A DNA stretch of 45,251 nt from DASSUC01 sp035649895 (lineage in GTDB: Bacteria > Actinomycetota > Actinomycetes > Mycobacteriales > Micromonosporaceae). The stretch lies in the NCBI GenBank assembly GCA_035649895.1, contig DASRIS010000051.1, positions 1 to 45,251 of the forward strand, written 5' to 3'. The translations under genes and the position numbers were made by a program. The notes under the pieces are model-generated. The model did no database searches and was not told the origin of the DNA. It saw only the letters and a list, made by a program, of their open reading frames with translations. Positions 16,410-24,100 of the stretch are shown piece by piece; within the stretch, counting starts at the first letter, position 1, and the number at the start of each line of letters is the position of its first letter.

Positions 16410-17120
16410 CTATATGGGCCGGACGTTTTCTGCTTGAGGGCCTTTCTTACCTTGAACAATCCAAAACTCGACCCGTTGTCCTTCGTCCAGGGTTCCCCGA
16501 CCACTGTCGGTGTAGTCGCGAAAATTGATCTGACTGAAGTGAACGAAGAGGTCGGGGCCACTGTCATCGGGTGTGATGAAGCCGAATCCTTTGTCGCGGT
16601 TGTACCACTTCACGGTTCCCTGCGTACTAATTTTTGGAACAACGTTCTCTGGCTGCACCAAGTCCCACAGCACCCACACACTGCGCGGATAACCGAGCGT
16701 GACGATGATGGGTAGGGTGGCCGGAATCCTCGGCCACCATGGCGGTATACGTTCTTCGCTGACCTTCACCCTGACGTCCTTCATGCCCTGGGCCTGAACC
16801 ACCAGCTCAAGCTCGCACCCGCGGCCGGCTTCCGTCCAGCGCACGACCCGTGCGGTCCCCGCTACGTAGTCGACCACGCGGTCGTTGCGCGCGGAGTAGA
16901 CAAACAGCGCGCCTATGGCCGCGAGTGCAGCCACGCCTAGCCCGACCACCCAGCTTTGCGCCGCCACACCCGCGCAGCTTGCGGCACCGAGCAGGAGCAA
17001 GGCACCGGGCACGATGCGGCGACTTACTGACCCACGACCTGTACTCGTCGCGGCCGCCTCTCCCCGAGGATCACGCTCGAACTGGGCCACATTTCGTAGG
17101 GTAGCGTCCAATCTCGTCAC
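16410..17120 (-). CDS. membrane protein with C-terminal cold-shock domain
   Basis: A 236-residue protein joining two hydrophobic segments (about 36-52 and 55-76), a cytoplasmic or exported beta-rich middle (80-160) and a complete C-terminal cold-shock domain (about 166-235). The domain has TQGTVKWYNRDKGFGFITPD with RNP1-like KGFGFI, then DLFVHFSQI (RNP2) and the usual end EFWIVQGKKGPQAENVRPI. Cold-shock domains bind single-stranded RNA or DNA and normally occur as free 70-residue proteins, so a membrane-tethered form is unusual. The GTG at 17120 lacks a clear ribosome site, so the start is uncertain. It is flanked by the IS66 remnant and the amylase gene; no operon partner. Confidence 0.85.
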   Translation of the reverse strand: MTRLDATLRNVAQFERDPRGEAAATSTGRGSVSRRIVPGALLLLGAASCAGVAAQSWVVGLGVAALAAIGALFVYSARNDRVVDYVAGTARVVRWTEAGRGCELELVVQAQGMKDVRVKVSEERIPPWWPRIPATLPIIVTLGYPRSVWVLWDLVQPENVVPKISTQGTVKWYNRDKGFGFITPDDSGPDLFVHFSQINFRDYTDSGRGTLDEGQRVEFWIVQGKKGPQAENVRPI

Positions 17121-17195
17121 CGAGTCGGCCGTGCTCTGCAGTCTCCGCCAGGGTCCAGCCGTGATCGGTAACCGGGGGCGCCCAGCTTGCGCTCC

Positions 17196-18971
17196 TCAGT
17201 AACGCCAGACGTCGTTGAATGTAACCGCACACGAGCTGTTCGTGGAGCGGACCCGGTTGGCGCCGGTCTCCCAGGTGACGTAGCCCCACTCGTTCTTCTT
17301 GATGTACTTGTACTCGAATGTGACATCATGCGGGAGCTGGACGGTGCCACGCCAGATGGGGTAGGTCGCCGCGGAAAGGGCCACCCCGTTGTTGGTGTTC
17401 CAGCTGCCCAGCTCCGCCCGGTTGCCGACGACAAAGATGTTCTCGCCCCAGACGGTCTGCGCGTCGACGGCGAACGTCACGGCCACCGTCGCGCAGCCGC
17501 CGGGGACCTGCGCGCCGATGTGCAGCGCGAGCATGCCGCCGGCCGGCACGCTCGCGGTGAGCTGGCCGGAGGAGCTGACGGTGTACGCAGCGCCGGTGCA
17601 ACCGCCGCCGGTGAGGTCGCCGTTGGCCACGTCGCAGTAGGTGCCGGCGGGCAGGCTGGTCTGGAAGGTACGGGTCAGCGCGGCGCCGCCGCGGTTGAAG
17701 ACGACGTACCCCTTGCCGTTGCGGCCGAAGGCGATCTGGTTGGACCCGTTGCTCCACCAGTTGCCCACACCCGTGCCGGCGACCGCGTTGCGGAACCCGA
17801 CGAGGTTCGCGGTGGTACGCCAGCGGTGCTCGCAGACCCAGCCGCTGCCACAGCTGACCGGGTTGGTGATGCCACTGCTGCCCGCCGGCGGGCCCTGGTC
17901 CGAGCCGCTGAAGGCGAAGCTGGACATGACCTGCGGCACGCCGTACGGCCAGGCCAGCATGAACGCCTCGGCGAGGGCATAGGTGGAGCCGTTCTTATAG
18001 GTCAGCCGGGCGCGGCCGTTGCGCTGGGTGTCGTGGTTGTCGATGAACGCAACCGCCTGGGCAGAGCCGAGCAGCATCGAGCCGGCGAGGTTGTTGAGGT
18101 TGGCCAGGTAGCCGTCGCGGAACGCGTTGCCGACCACATCGCCGTAGCGGAACTCGGTGACGTCACCGATGCCGGTGTACTCGGTCGGGCTGATCTCCCC
18201 CGGCCCGCCCTCGATGACCTCGTGGTAGACGTACGGAGTCCCGCTGACCGCGGTCAGGACCGCTTGCAGGTCGCCGGCTGGCACGTGCTTGGCCGCGTCG
18301 ACCCGGAACCCGTCGACGCCGAGCGAGCGCAGGTCGTTGAGGTAGGCGACGAGCTTGCCGCGTACGTAGCTCGCCTCGGTGCGTAGGTCGGACAGGTCGA
18401 CCAGCTCGCAGTTCTGCACCTCCCAGCGGTCACCCCAGTTGGCGATGTCGTCGTTGCCGTTGCGTCCACAGTGGTGGAAGTCCCCGTAGCCGTACGGCAC
18501 CGCCGGGTAGCCGTAGTGCGTGAAGGACGAGCCGGCGCTGCCGGGGCCGCTGGACGCACCGCCGGCCATGTGGTTGACGACCGCGTCGACGTAGATCTTG
18601 ACGCCGGCGTTGTGGCACGCCTGGACCATGCTGGCGAAGGCAGCCCGGTTGCCCCGGCGGGACACCAGCTGGTAGCTGACCGGCTGGTAGTCCTGCCACC
18701 AGGGGTAGCCCTGCCCGGGCAGGACTACGTGCTCCTGGGGCGGGGAGACCTGGACGCCGCCGAAGCCCCGCGGACCCAGCACGTTCGTGCACTCGCTGGC
18801 GACCGAGGCCCAGGGCCACTGGAACAGGTGGACGATGACGTCCTTCGCGCCCGGGCTGAACCCGATGCCGGCCTTGGCGGGCGGGGCGGCGGTGAGGGCG
18901 GGAACAACGCCAAGGCCGAGGCCGCAGGCGAGGGTCGCCGCGACAAGGGTGGAGCGGATCCGGCGGTGCAC
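17196..18971 (-). CDS. secreted alpha-amylase (GH13) with CBM20 starch-binding domain
   Basis: Extracellular endo-1,4-alpha-glucanase acting on starch, 591 residues. A signal peptide ends near residue 34 (AAPPAKA). The GH13 barrel shows YVDAVVNHM, GFRVDAAKH with nucleophile Asp225, YHEVIEGG with candidate acid/base Glu251, and AFIDNHDTQRN with Asp314. After an all-beta domain C, the last 95 or so residues form a CBM20 (VTFAVDAQTVWGENIFVVGN, then LGSWNTNNGVALSA, and FEYKYIKK). The GTG at 18971 has GGAGG 8 nt upstream, preferable to the frame opening at 19055. A promoter and inverted repeat lie upstream, suggesting sugar-responsive control as in streptomycetes. Confidence 0.95.
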   Translation of the reverse strand: MHRRIRSTLVAATLACGLGLGVVPALTAAPPAKAGIGFSPGAKDVIVHLFQWPWASVASECTNVLGPRGFGGVQVSPPQEHVVLPGQGYPWWQDYQPVSYQLVSRRGNRAAFASMVQACHNAGVKIYVDAVVNHMAGGASSGPGSAGSSFTHYGYPAVPYGYGDFHHCGRNGNDDIANWGDRWEVQNCELVDLSDLRTEASYVRGKLVAYLNDLRSLGVDGFRVDAAKHVPAGDLQAVLTAVSGTPYVYHEVIEGGPGEISPTEYTGIGDVTEFRYGDVVGNAFRDGYLANLNNLAGSMLLGSAQAVAFIDNHDTQRNGRARLTYKNGSTYALAEAFMLAWPYGVPQVMSSFAFSGSDQGPPAGSSGITNPVSCGSGWVCEHRWRTTANLVGFRNAVAGTGVGNWWSNGSNQIAFGRNGKGYVVFNRGGAALTRTFQTSLPAGTYCDVANGDLTGGGCTGAAYTVSSSGQLTASVPAGGMLALHIGAQVPGGCATVAVTFAVDAQTVWGENIFVVGNRAELGSWNTNNGVALSAATYPIWRGTVQLPHDVTFEYKYIKKNEWGYVTWETGANRVRSTNSSCAVTFNDVWRY

Positions 18972-19051
18972 TGCGATGACCTCCTCGCCCGCATGACGCG
19001 AGGGAGAGCATTGGGCGGCCCAGCTTGCCAATGTTGACCAGTACAAGGCCT

Positions 19052-19062
19052 GCAATATTTGC
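19052..19062 (-). promoter_or_regulatory. candidate repressor operator upstream of amylase
   Basis: Perfect inverted repeat GCAA-TAT-TTGC just downstream of the proposed -10, so a bound protein would block transcription. Streptomycete amylase and maltose promoters carry comparable TTGCA-type operators for LacI-family regulators; equivalence here is inferred. Confidence 0.5.
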
Positions 19063-19065
19063 TGA

Positions 19066-19093
19066 AAGATATCACGGCAATTTGCTTCGTCAA
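19066..19093 (-). promoter_or_regulatory. candidate amylase promoter
   Basis: Read on the minus strand: -35 TTGACG (19093-19088), 16-bp spacer, -10 TATCTT (19071-19066). Transcription would begin about 90 bp upstream of the GTG at 18971, within or beside the GCAA-TAT-TTGC operator. Confidence 0.5.
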
Positions 19094-19185
19094 AGACTGC
19101 CCGAGAAACCTATGACATTGATAAAGGTCATCTTCGTTCGCTATTTCGCTGAGATCCGTTTGCGGCCGGTGGGCACACTGAAGGC

Positions 19186-20073
19186 ATGACCCTCCTCGCG
19201 GCGGGCGGCGACACCTGGGGGATCACCGGTCGTACGTTCGCACTCCTCTACCTGCTGGCGGCGATCGTCGTGGTCGCCGGTGTGATCCGCTGGCGGCGCG
19301 CGCTAGCCCCGGGTCCGGTCGACCAGGCCCGGCGGCTCAGCCCCTTCGAGATGGCGTACCTGGCGGGCGGACCGTCGCTCGCCATCATCTCCGCGCTGGC
19401 GGCGTTGCGCAGTACCAGCTCGGTCGGTGCCGGGCCGGGCGGCAAGCTGAGAACCACCGACCGGATACCCACGGTTTCTGGGGAGCTTGACCGTGCTGTC
19501 TACGCCGCAGCGGGTCGCGGGGTGGCCCAGCGCGAGCTGGCCGACGATCCGGGGGTGTCCGCCGCGCTGGAGCGGATCCGGGCCGTGCTGGTCCGGGAGG
19601 GCTGGCTGCTCGACGAGGCGACCCGCGGGCGGGTACGCCGGGCGAGCCTGCCGGTCTTCGGGCTGGCCGTGGTCGGGGTGGCTCGGCTGGCTGCCGGCGT
19701 CCAGGACGGCAAGCCGGTCGGCTTCCTGGTCGTGGAGCTGCTGGCGGTCGTCGTTGCCCAGATACTGTTGCTGGTCGTTCCGCGGGCCAGCCGCGCCGCC
19801 CGCGACGTGCTCGACAACCAGCGCCGCGACCGGGCCAAGCTCTCGCCCGCGCAGGCACCATCGTGGGCGGTGTACGGCGCGGGCGGCGCCGCGCTGGGCG
19901 TGGCGCTGTTCGGTACCGAGGCCCTGTGGATCGCCGATCCGATGTTCGCCGACGAGGCCAAGGTCGCCCGGCAGACGGCCACGTCCTCGTCCGGTGGGGG
20001 CGGTGGTGACGGCGGTGGCGGTGGTGACGGCGGCGGTGGCTGCGGTGGCGGATGCGGAGGCTGTGGCGGATGA
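19186..20073 (+). CDS. TIGR04222-type membrane protein with Gly/Cys tail
   Basis: A 295-residue integral membrane protein. Hydrophobic segments lie near 17-36, 154-171, 177-199 and 228-246, with a soluble helical domain between the first two (about 48-150: LSPFEMAYLAGG, then ELDRAVYAAAG and ALERIRAVLVREGWLL). After residue 266 it becomes pure low complexity: Gly runs with two Asp, then CGGGCGGCGG, giving three Cys at 286, 290 and 293. This architecture fits the TIGR04222 domain family, whose members often end in Cys/Gly-rich tails. The stop overlaps the DUF692/MNIO start (ATGA). The tail is a plausible substrate of the adjacent enzyme; that is inference. Confidence 0.85.
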   Translation: MTLLAAGGDTWGITGRTFALLYLLAAIVVVAGVIRWRRALAPGPVDQARRLSPFEMAYLAGGPSLAIISALAALRSTSSVGAGPGGKLRTTDRIPTVSGELDRAVYAAAGRGVAQRELADDPGVSAALERIRAVLVREGWLLDEATRGRVRRASLPVFGLAVVGVARLAAGVQDGKPVGFLVVELLAVVVAQILLLVVPRASRAARDVLDNQRRDRAKLSPAQAPSWAVYGAGGAALGVALFGTEALWIADPMFADEAKVARQTATSSSGGGGGDGGGGGDGGGGCGGGCGGCGG

Positions 20074-20885
20074 GCCGCTACGGCGTCGGCATCGGCTGGC
20101 GTCCGCAGATCTCCGGGTTCGTCGCCGGCCTGCCGGGGCTGCGGTTCACCGAGGTGGTCGCCGAGTCGCTGCCCCGGCGGGGACCGCTGCCCGCTGCGTT
20201 GCGGGAGCTGCGCGCGCGGGGCGTGGCGGTGGTGCCGCACGGGGTGAAGCTGTCCCTGGGCGGCGCGTGGCCGGTTGAGGCCGGCCGGGTGGCGCACCTG
20301 GCCCGCTGCGCGTCGCGGCTGGGCGCGCCGCTGGTGAGCGAGCACATCGCGTTCGTACGCGCCGGTGGCCTCGAGGCGGGCCACCTGCTGCCGGTCCCGC
20401 GCAGCCGGGAGGCGCTGGACGCGCTGGTCGCCAACGTCCGGCGGGCCCAGGCCGAGCTGCCGGTGCCGCTGGCGCTGGAGCCGGTCGCCGCGCTGTTCGA
20501 CTGGCCGGACTCGCAGCTGTCCGAGGCGGACTTCATCACCGAGGTGCTGGACCTCACCGGTGCGCTGCTGCTGCTCGACATCGCCAACGTGTACGCCAAC
20601 GCGCGCAACCGGGGTGAGGAGCCGACCGCGCTGCTGGACGCTCTGCCGCTGGAGCGGGTGGCGTACGTGCACATGGCCGGCGGAGCAGAGCACGACGGGC
20701 TCTACCACGACACGCACACCGCCCCGACCCCGCCGGCAGTCCTCGACCTGGTCGCGGAGCTCTGCTCCCGGCACCGGCCGCCGGCGCTCCTGCTGGAACG
20801 CGACGGTGGCTGGCCACCAGCCGCTGAGCTGGCCGCGGAGCTGGATGCGATCGCCGCCGCGGCCGGCGTACCGGCCATCACATGA
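20070..20885 (+). CDS. DUF692/UPF0276 (MNIO-type) iron enzyme
   Basis: A 271-residue TIM-barrel protein of the DUF692 family, now called MNIO: multinuclear iron oxidative enzymes. Characterised members (MbnB, TglH and relatives) oxidatively modify Cys or other residues in ribosomal peptides. Candidate metal ligands are His57 (VVPHGVKLS), Glu91-His92 (VSEHIAF), Glu137 (LALEPVA), Asp170 (LLDIANVYANARN), His201 (YVHMAGG), His213/His216 (YHDTHT) and Glu243 (LLLERDG). The usual second Asn of the D-x-N-N motif is Ala here. The ATG overlaps the Cys-tail gene and its stop overlaps the next gene, so all three are coupled. The obvious substrate is the Cys tail. Confidence 0.9.
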   Translation: MSRYGVGIGWRPQISGFVAGLPGLRFTEVVAESLPRRGPLPAALRELRARGVAVVPHGVKLSLGGAWPVEAGRVAHLARCASRLGAPLVSEHIAFVRAGGLEAGHLLPVPRSREALDALVANVRRAQAELPVPLALEPVAALFDWPDSQLSEADFITEVLDLTGALLLLDIANVYANARNRGEEPTALLDALPLERVAYVHMAGGAEHDGLYHDTHTAPTPPAVLDLVAELCSRHRPPALLLERDGGWPPAAELAAELDAIAAAAGVPAIT

Positions 20886-21346
20886 GCGACCTGGCCGCGC
20901 GGCAGGCAGCGCTGGTGGCGGCGCTGGTGTGCGGGGGCGCCCCACCGGCCGGGTTCGACCCCGACCGGCTGCGCGCGGCGACCGCCGCCCTGCTGCGCAA
21001 GCGCGCAGGGGAGGTGGCTGCGACCTGGCCGCTGCTGGCCGCTTCCCTCACTCCACACTGGACGGCGAGGTTCACCGCGTGGGCCGCGGGCCGCCCCCCG
21101 GCCGGGCCGCTGCGTGACGGCTGGGACCTGGCCCGGCAGCTGCTGGCGGCCGGCTCGCTCACCGGCGCGGCACCTGAGGAGCTGGCTGCCCGCGAGTCGT
21201 GGTGGCGCTACGACGGGGTCCGCCCACCCCGCCCCCGCCGGTGGCCGGCGATCGGCCGCGCCGGCCCGGTCGCCGTCCTGCGCCTCGGCGACCGCATCTT
21301 CCGGCTGCCGCGCCGTCGCGGCTCGCGTAACACCAAAACTGGCTAG
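20882..21346 (+). CDS. small partner protein of the DUF692/MNIO enzyme
   Basis: A 154-residue soluble protein. The helical first two thirds (RLRAATAALLRKRAGEVAAT, then WPLLAASLTPHWTARFTAWA, GRPPAGPL and WDLARQLLAAGSL) recalls the N-terminal domain of DUF2063-type MNIO partner proteins, which recognise the precursor peptide. The C-terminal part is a short basic beta segment (AVLRLGDRIFRLPRRRG). It overlaps the MNIO gene by ATGA. The likely job is substrate recruitment for the enzyme. The similarity is by pattern only and moderate, so an independent function is possible. Confidence 0.72.
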   Translation: MSDLAARQAALVAALVCGGAPPAGFDPDRLRAATAALLRKRAGEVAATWPLLAASLTPHWTARFTAWAAGRPPAGPLRDGWDLARQLLAAGSLTGAAPEELAARESWWRYDGVRPPRPRRWPAIGRAGPVAVLRLGDRIFRLPRRRGSRNTKTG

Positions 21347-21391
21347 AGCACCGGCCCGTACGGGCGGGAACCGCCGGAGAGCCCGGCCCGT

Positions 21392-22411
21392 ATGGTGAGC
21401 GACGTGGGTCTGTTCAGCCGTGGTGACCGGTCCCGGCGGCCGACCCCGGGCGCCGCCGGTGGGAGCCCAGCCGCCCCGGCGCTGTCCGCCTCTGGTCTGG
21501 GCAAGCGTTTCGGTGACCGGATCGCGTTCCGCGACGTCTCGTTCGAGATCGGCTCCGGCGAGGTCTTCGGTTTCCTCGGGCCGAACGGTGCCGGCAAGAC
21601 CACGACCGTACGGACGCTCGGCACGCTGGTCGCCCCGACGTCCGGCTCGGCCACGGTCGCCGGGCTGCCGCTGACGCCGGAGAACGGCGTGGAGATCCGC
21701 CGGCGAATCTCGGTCATGCCCGAGTCGCCGGGGCTCTACCTGCGGCTGAGCGTGGTCGAGAACCTCGAGTGCTTCGCCGAGCTGTACGACATGCCCGACC
21801 CGGCCGACCGCATTGACCGGGCGCTGCGGGCGGTGCATCTGGTCGACCGGGCCGGTGACGCCTGCGGCGCCCTGTCCAAGGGGCTGCGCCAGCGTGTCGC
21901 CCTTGCCAGGGCGCTGCTCAGCGACCCGGAGATCCTGTTCCTCGACGAGCCAACGGCCGGCCTGGACCCGGCCGCTGCCCGGGACGTCCACGAGCTGGTC
22001 GTCGCCCTCAGCCGGAGCGGGGTGACGATCTTCCTCACGACCCATCGCCTGGCGGAGGCTGAGCGCCTCTGCGACCGGGTGGCGATCCTGAACACGACGC
22101 TGCGCACCATCGGTAGGCCCGCCGAGCTGCGCGACCAGCTGTTCGCCAGGACGCTCATGGTCAAGACCCTCGCCCCCCTCGACGACCCGGGTCGGGTCTT
22201 CGGCGGCCTGCCGGCCGTCGACGGCTGGCGCCAGGACGGCCCGGGCGGCTACGCCCTGTCCACCTCCGACGCAGCGGTCGCCGCACCCGCCGTTACCCGG
22301 GCTCTGGTCAAGGCCGGCGCCGATGTGCTGTCGATCAGCCAGGCACACCACTCGCTCGAGGACGTCTACCTCGAGCTGATCGACGACAACGGAACGGCGC
22401 GCGGCGGATGA
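21392..22411 (+). CDS. ABC transporter ATP-binding protein (ABC-2 type)
   Basis: A 339-residue ATPase. A Ser/Gly-rich leader of about 30 residues precedes the nucleotide-binding domain, which has Walker A GPNGAGKT (63-70), signature LSKGLRQRVALARALL, Walker B ILFLDEPTAGLD and switch TTHRL. A C-terminal accessory region of about 100 residues follows, as in DrrA-like exporters. The Q-loop position reads VMPESPGLY, with Glu where Gln is usual, a variant seen in some actinobacterial ABC-2 ATPases. It starts 45 bp after the MNIO partner gene and overlaps the permease gene by ATGA. It could export or protect against a product of the upstream genes; substrate unknown. Confidence 0.92.
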   Translation: MVSDVGLFSRGDRSRRPTPGAAGGSPAAPALSASGLGKRFGDRIAFRDVSFEIGSGEVFGFLGPNGAGKTTTVRTLGTLVAPTSGSATVAGLPLTPENGVEIRRRISVMPESPGLYLRLSVVENLECFAELYDMPDPADRIDRALRAVHLVDRAGDACGALSKGLRQRVALARALLSDPEILFLDEPTAGLDPAAARDVHELVVALSRSGVTIFLTTHRLAEAERLCDRVAILNTTLRTIGRPAELRDQLFARTLMVKTLAPLDDPGRVFGGLPAVDGWRQDGPGGYALSTSDAAVAAPAVTRALVKAGADVLSISQAHHSLEDVYLELIDDNGTARGG

Positions 22412-23130
22412 GCATCCACCGCAGGCGGGTACGGGCCATCGTCCGCAAGGAGCTTCGCGACCTCCGGCGCAACCGCTCCCTCGCCGTCGGGATGGCGATC
22501 GTCCCGGTGCTGTTCTGCGTCCAGCCGCTCGTCACCGTCTTCACGCTGGACCCGGCGGCGGCGACCGCGCTCAGGCACCAGCATGTCCTGCTGTACCTGC
22601 TCGGCATCCCAGCCCTCGTGCCGTCCTTTGTCGCCGCGTACTCAGTGGTCGGTGAGCGTCAGCAGGGCACCCTCGAGCCGGTGCTGACGACGCCGATCCG
22701 CCGCGAGGAGCTGCTGCTGGGCAAGGCCCTGGCCGCCCTGCTGCCCTCGCTCGCCGTCGCCTACATGGTCTACGGTCTCTTCCTGGCCTGTGTCGGGCTC
22801 TTCGCAGCGCCAGCCGTGGCATCCGCTCTCATCCGTGTTCCGGACCTGCTCGCCCAGCTCATCTTCACGCCGCTGCTCGCCGGGTGGTCGATCTGGGTCG
22901 CCATCCTGATCTCCACGCGGTCGAACGACATCCGTGTCGCACAGCAGTTCGCGGTGCTGGCGGGCCTGCCGTCGATCGCCGTGACGACGCTGGTCGGGCT
23001 CAACGTCATCAAGGGGTCGCTCGTTACCGGCCTGGTCGCCGCCGCGGCACTGCTGCTGCTCAACCGGGCCGGTTGGCGGTTCGCATCGGCGATGTTCGAC
23101 CGCGAGCAGCTCATCGCCGGCACCAGGTGA
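22408..23130 (+). CDS. ABC-2 type transporter permease
   Basis: A 240-residue membrane protein with the usual N-terminal VRKELRDLRRNRSLAVGMAI coupling segment, about six hydrophobic helices, and the ABC-2 landmark SVVGERQQGTLEPVLTTPIR followed by REELLLGKAL after the second helix. It overlaps the ATPase gene by four bases and forms a half-transporter pair with it. It is the last gene of the plus-strand run that begins at 19186 and converges on the HIT gene. Confidence 0.9.
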   Translation: MSIHRRRVRAIVRKELRDLRRNRSLAVGMAIVPVLFCVQPLVTVFTLDPAAATALRHQHVLLYLLGIPALVPSFVAAYSVVGERQQGTLEPVLTTPIRREELLLGKALAALLPSLAVAYMVYGLFLACVGLFAAPAVASALIRVPDLLAQLIFTPLLAGWSIWVAILISTRSNDIRVAQQFAVLAGLPSIAVTTLVGLNVIKGSLVTGLVAAAALLLLNRAGWRFASAMFDREQLIAGTR

Positions 23131-23147
23131 TGAGCCAGGAGCCGAAC

Positions 23148-23597
23148 CTACAGATGTCTGGCGAGCGCCGCGGCGATCGTGTCCATCCGGTCGCTGTCCA
23201 CCTGCGCGCCGTCGGCTACACCGAGCAGGCCAAAGACCTTGGGCCCGCGCAGCTCGGGCAGAAGATCCGCCATCCGGGGCACCAGGTGGAAATGGACGTG
23301 GCTGAAGCCCTCGGCCTCAGCGAACTGGGCCACGTAGGTCTTCACGCAGCCGGTCACCGCCCGCAGCGCACGCGAGAGCCTGACCTGCCATAGGCCCAAG
23401 CCTGCCGCCTCAGCATCGGTAAGGTCGGCAACCGACGTCACATGCCGCCGCGGGACCAGCACTAGCCAGCCCGGCAGCGCCGTGCCAACCGCGTGCGCCA
23501 CCCGCCAGTAGTCGTCAGTGCCGATGCGCTGCCACACCGGCTGCGACTCGAGCTGGTCTTCCTGGACGCATGAGTAACAGCCCTCGACCCTGGTCAT
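23148..23597 (-). CDS. HIT family protein
   Basis: A 149-residue histidine-triad nucleotide hydrolase/transferase, soluble. The triad is SHVHFHLVPRM. An N-terminal CYSC pair and the Cys/His pattern suggest a structural zinc. PGWLVLVPRRHV is the usual HIT strand-turn. Such proteins hydrolyse AMP-linked or dinucleoside substrates; the exact one is not predictable. No operon partner: it converges on the ABC permease and is followed upstream by IS debris. Confidence 0.92.
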   Translation of the reverse strand: MTRVEGCYSCVQEDQLESQPVWQRIGTDDYWRVAHAVGTALPGWLVLVPRRHVTSVADLTDAEAAGLGLWQVRLSRALRAVTGCVKTYVAQFAEAEGFSHVHFHLVPRMADLLPELRGPKVFGLLGVADGAQVDSDRMDTIAAALARHL

Positions 23598-23649
23598 GCC
23601 CTCCGACGCTATCGAAACGGACTGGGGCGTCCGGCATGGGCTCAGGCTA

Positions 23650-23668
23650 GAGAGTGTTGTGTAACTGA
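23650..23668. repeat. possible IS terminal-repeat relic
   Basis: The stretch agagagtgttgtgtaactg resembles terminal inverted repeats of several actinobacterial insertion sequences and sits just outside the transposase remnant. No matching partner was found, so this is tentative. Confidence 0.25.
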
Positions 23669-23682
23669 TTAATGACGTTCGG

Positions 23683-23880
23683 TCATGCTGCTGTCGGGCG
23701 AATGCCGCGGTAGTGGGTCTGCCGCCCGGCCAGGCGTGCGGTCATCAGCCGGATCATCGCGATCTTGATGAAGTCCTCGGCATGTGCCGTGGTGCGTTCG
23801 TAGTCGTGGCACAGCCGGCGGCAGCGGGGTCAACCAGCCCAACGTGCGCTCGACTCGACCTGCGCCAAGGCCATCGGGGA
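23683..23880 (-). pseudogene. IS5-family transposase C-terminal remnant, frameshifted
   Basis: Read on the minus strand, RVERTLGWL is followed in another frame by CRRLCHDYERTTAHAEDFIK and IAMIRLMTARLAG, then a TGA at 23685-23683. This is the C-terminal end of IS5-type DDE transposases (VERTFGWLNRCRRLxKDYER). One extra base in the ACCCC run near 23829 explains the frame change. Only about 60 codons survive, so the element is dead. Confidence 0.75.
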
Positions 23881-23956
23881 CGAACGGTGCCGATGCGGAC
23901 CACGTGACCGGTAGGCATTGCCTCCTCGTAGGGTCTACCCCTGACGACCGGGTGGA

Positions 23957-24100
23957 GCAGTGTTCGCAGTCGTAGTTGCAGCCCAGGTTCAGCTCGTAGC
24001 TGGCCCGCCTGTACCCGTACGGCGAGTCGGGCACCTTGTGCTCGCCAAGGATGCTGCTTGGTTGGCCATAATTCGGACCGGTCGCTAAAATAGCTGCCAT
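23957..24100 (-). pseudogene. radical-SAM enzyme N-terminal fragment
   Basis: From an ATG at 24100 the minus strand encodes KVPDSPYGYRRASYELNLGC, continuing NYDCEHC, a radical-SAM CxxxCxxC cluster motif in its normal N-terminal context. Directly after the third Cys the sequence becomes unrelated (STRSSGVDPTRRQ) and leads into IS5 debris, so the enzyme is cut off after about 48 codons. Its start overlaps the antitoxin ATG on the other strand. The function of the lost enzyme is unknown. Confidence 0.6.
24062..24091 (+). promoter_or_regulatory. promoter of the toxin-antitoxin pair, leaderless-looking
   Basis: TTGGCC (24062-24067), 18-bp spacer and TAAAAT (24086-24091). The expected start point, 6-8 nt downstream, coincides with the antitoxin ATG at 24099, and no ribosome site precedes that ATG. 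A leaderless transcript is therefore likely. Confidence 0.55.

Noticed and set aside
19990..20069. Gly/Cys codon run read as a simple-sequence artefact
   Set aside because: The frame is maintained to a stop that overlaps the MNIO start, and Cys codons are placed at regular intervals, so I treat it as a real C-terminal tail.
20702..22351. 549-codon minus-strand frame opposite the MNIO and ABC genes
   Set aside because: Composition and lack of motifs mark it as a shadow; the plus-strand genes are coupled and recognisable.
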